A stretch of DNA of 64,000 nt from Sphingomonas sp. TDK1 (GTDB lineage Bacteria; Pseudomonadota; Alphaproteobacteria; Sphingomonadales; Sphingomonadaceae): positions 1 through 64,000 of the forward strand of contig NZ_LXVY01000046.1 in assembly GCF_001650735.1 (NCBI RefSeq), in the 5' to 3' direction. The notes below the pieces were generated by a model. It saw only the letters and a program-made list of their open reading frames with translations, made no database searches and was not told the origin of the DNA. This document shows, in pieces, positions 63,559 to 64,000 of the stretch. Numbering within the stretch: the stretch's first letter is position 1; each line of letters begins with the position of its first letter. The translations under genes and the position numbers were made by a program.

Positions 63559-64000
63559 TCATTCTGCGATCGACCAGCCGCCGCCCAACGCCGTGTAGAG
63601 ATCTACGATGCTGGTAGCCTGCGTCAGCCTGGCCTGCGCCGCCCTCGCCTCTTCGGTGGCGAGCGCCTGCTGCGCAATCAGCACGGGCAGCATGTCCGTC
63701 GTGCCCGCTGCAAACGCCATCCTTGCCATGTTGGACGCCCGCAAGGCACTTGCGAGCGCGGCGTCTTCGCGTGCGACTTGCTCGCGCGCGGCCTGCGCGC
63801 TGGCGAGTGTGTCTTCGACGTCGCCATACGCCTGATGGATCGAACGTAGATACGTCGCGGCGAGTTCGTGGTAGCGGCCGTTGGCATCCTGAAGCTGCCC
63901 GCGCAGCCGGCCCCCGTCGAAGATCGACTGGAGAACGCCCAGGCTGATATCGAAGATCGACGTGGGGCCCGAGATGGCAGAGCCCAGCAGGATACTGCCG
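63559..64000 (-). CDS. NodT-type outer-membrane efflux protein, C-terminal part
   Basis: The last ~147 codons of an RND efflux outer-membrane factor (TolC/OprM/NodT family); the rest lies beyond the right edge. Visible text: SIFDISLGVLQSIFDGGRLR, then TYLRSIHQAYGDVEDTLASA, MAFAAGTTDMLPVLIAQQAL, LTQATSIVDLYTALGGGW. These are the periplasmic helix and closing barrel features of the second half of the family repeat. The membrane fusion and pump genes are expected upstream, outside the window. Confidence 0.88.
   Translation of the reverse strand, partial: GSILLGSAISGPTSIFDISLGVLQSIFDGGRLRGQLQDANGRYHELAATYLRSIHQAYGDVEDTLASAQAAREQVAREDAALASALRASNMARMAFAAGTTDMLPVLIAQQALATEEARAAQARLTQATSIVDLYTALGGGWSIAE

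Noticed and set aside
1..64000. Search by eye for CRISPR arrays, tRNA and rRNA genes
   Set aside because: The only short regular repeats lie within coding sequence of the two autotransporters, and no cloverleaf or rRNA-like text was noticed. A program scan would be needed to exclude a tRNA fully.

Overview
The window looks like a chromosomal segment of a GC-rich alphaproteobacterium, most likely a Sphingomonas or close sphingomonad. The clues are two large TonB-dependent receptors, several FixJ/NarL-type response regulators, a small HisKA_2-type kinase, a NodT-type efflux protein, an EexN-like lipoprotein, and many translationally coupled genes with 4-base ATGA/GTGA overlaps. No rRNA or tRNA genes and no CRISPR array were seen.

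Layout, left to right. (1) 1-4100, minus strand: a trimeric autotransporter adhesin cut by the left edge, a secreted DUF4019 protein and a doubly degenerate GGDEF-EAL protein. (2) 4132-9830: mobile-element debris, with a tyrosine recombinase, an EexN-like lipoprotein, an XRE regulator, an AT-rich response regulator, an IS630 transposase relic and a P4-type integrase relic. (3) 9834-25745: a 2753-residue classical autotransporter, a TPR-glycosyltransferase, a TPR-sulfotransferase, HldE, an alpha/beta hydrolase, and divergently GmhB plus an AGE-family isomerase. Together these suggest a surface adhesin with a dedicated heptose/sulfate modification pathway. An IS3 relic ends the block. (4) 26320-32501: a glycerophosphodiesterase, a TonB-dependent receptor, a ROK regulator and a divergent sugar-type MFS transporter, probably one scavenging locus.

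(5) 32915-40004: a tightly coupled six-gene operon. It starts with a fused sucrose-phosphate synthase/phosphatase and continues with four glycosyltransferases and a pyruvyltransferase-like protein, followed by a second TonB-dependent receptor. (6) 42826-47160: small exported proteins, an outer-membrane barrel, a CDF metal transporter, a lipoprotein and an HdeD-family membrane protein. (7) 47249-55765: a signalling island with two FixJ-like regulators, a lone receiver, a 1359-residue AAA-ATPase/histidine kinase and two AraC regulators. A 57-residue cysteine-motif protein follows the first regulator, and its ribosome binding site lies inside a hairpin. (8) 56592-62552: a triheme cytochrome c and a two-subunit molybdenum hydroxylase, then a DsbA/FrnE-like protein coupled to a 2,6-dihydroxypyridine-hydroxylase-like flavoprotein, suggesting oxidation of an N-heterocycle. 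(9) 62665-64000: a small HisKA_2-type kinase and the C-terminal end of a NodT-like outer-membrane efflux protein running off the right edge.

All functions are inferred from visible motifs and remembered family patterns; no database search was run.
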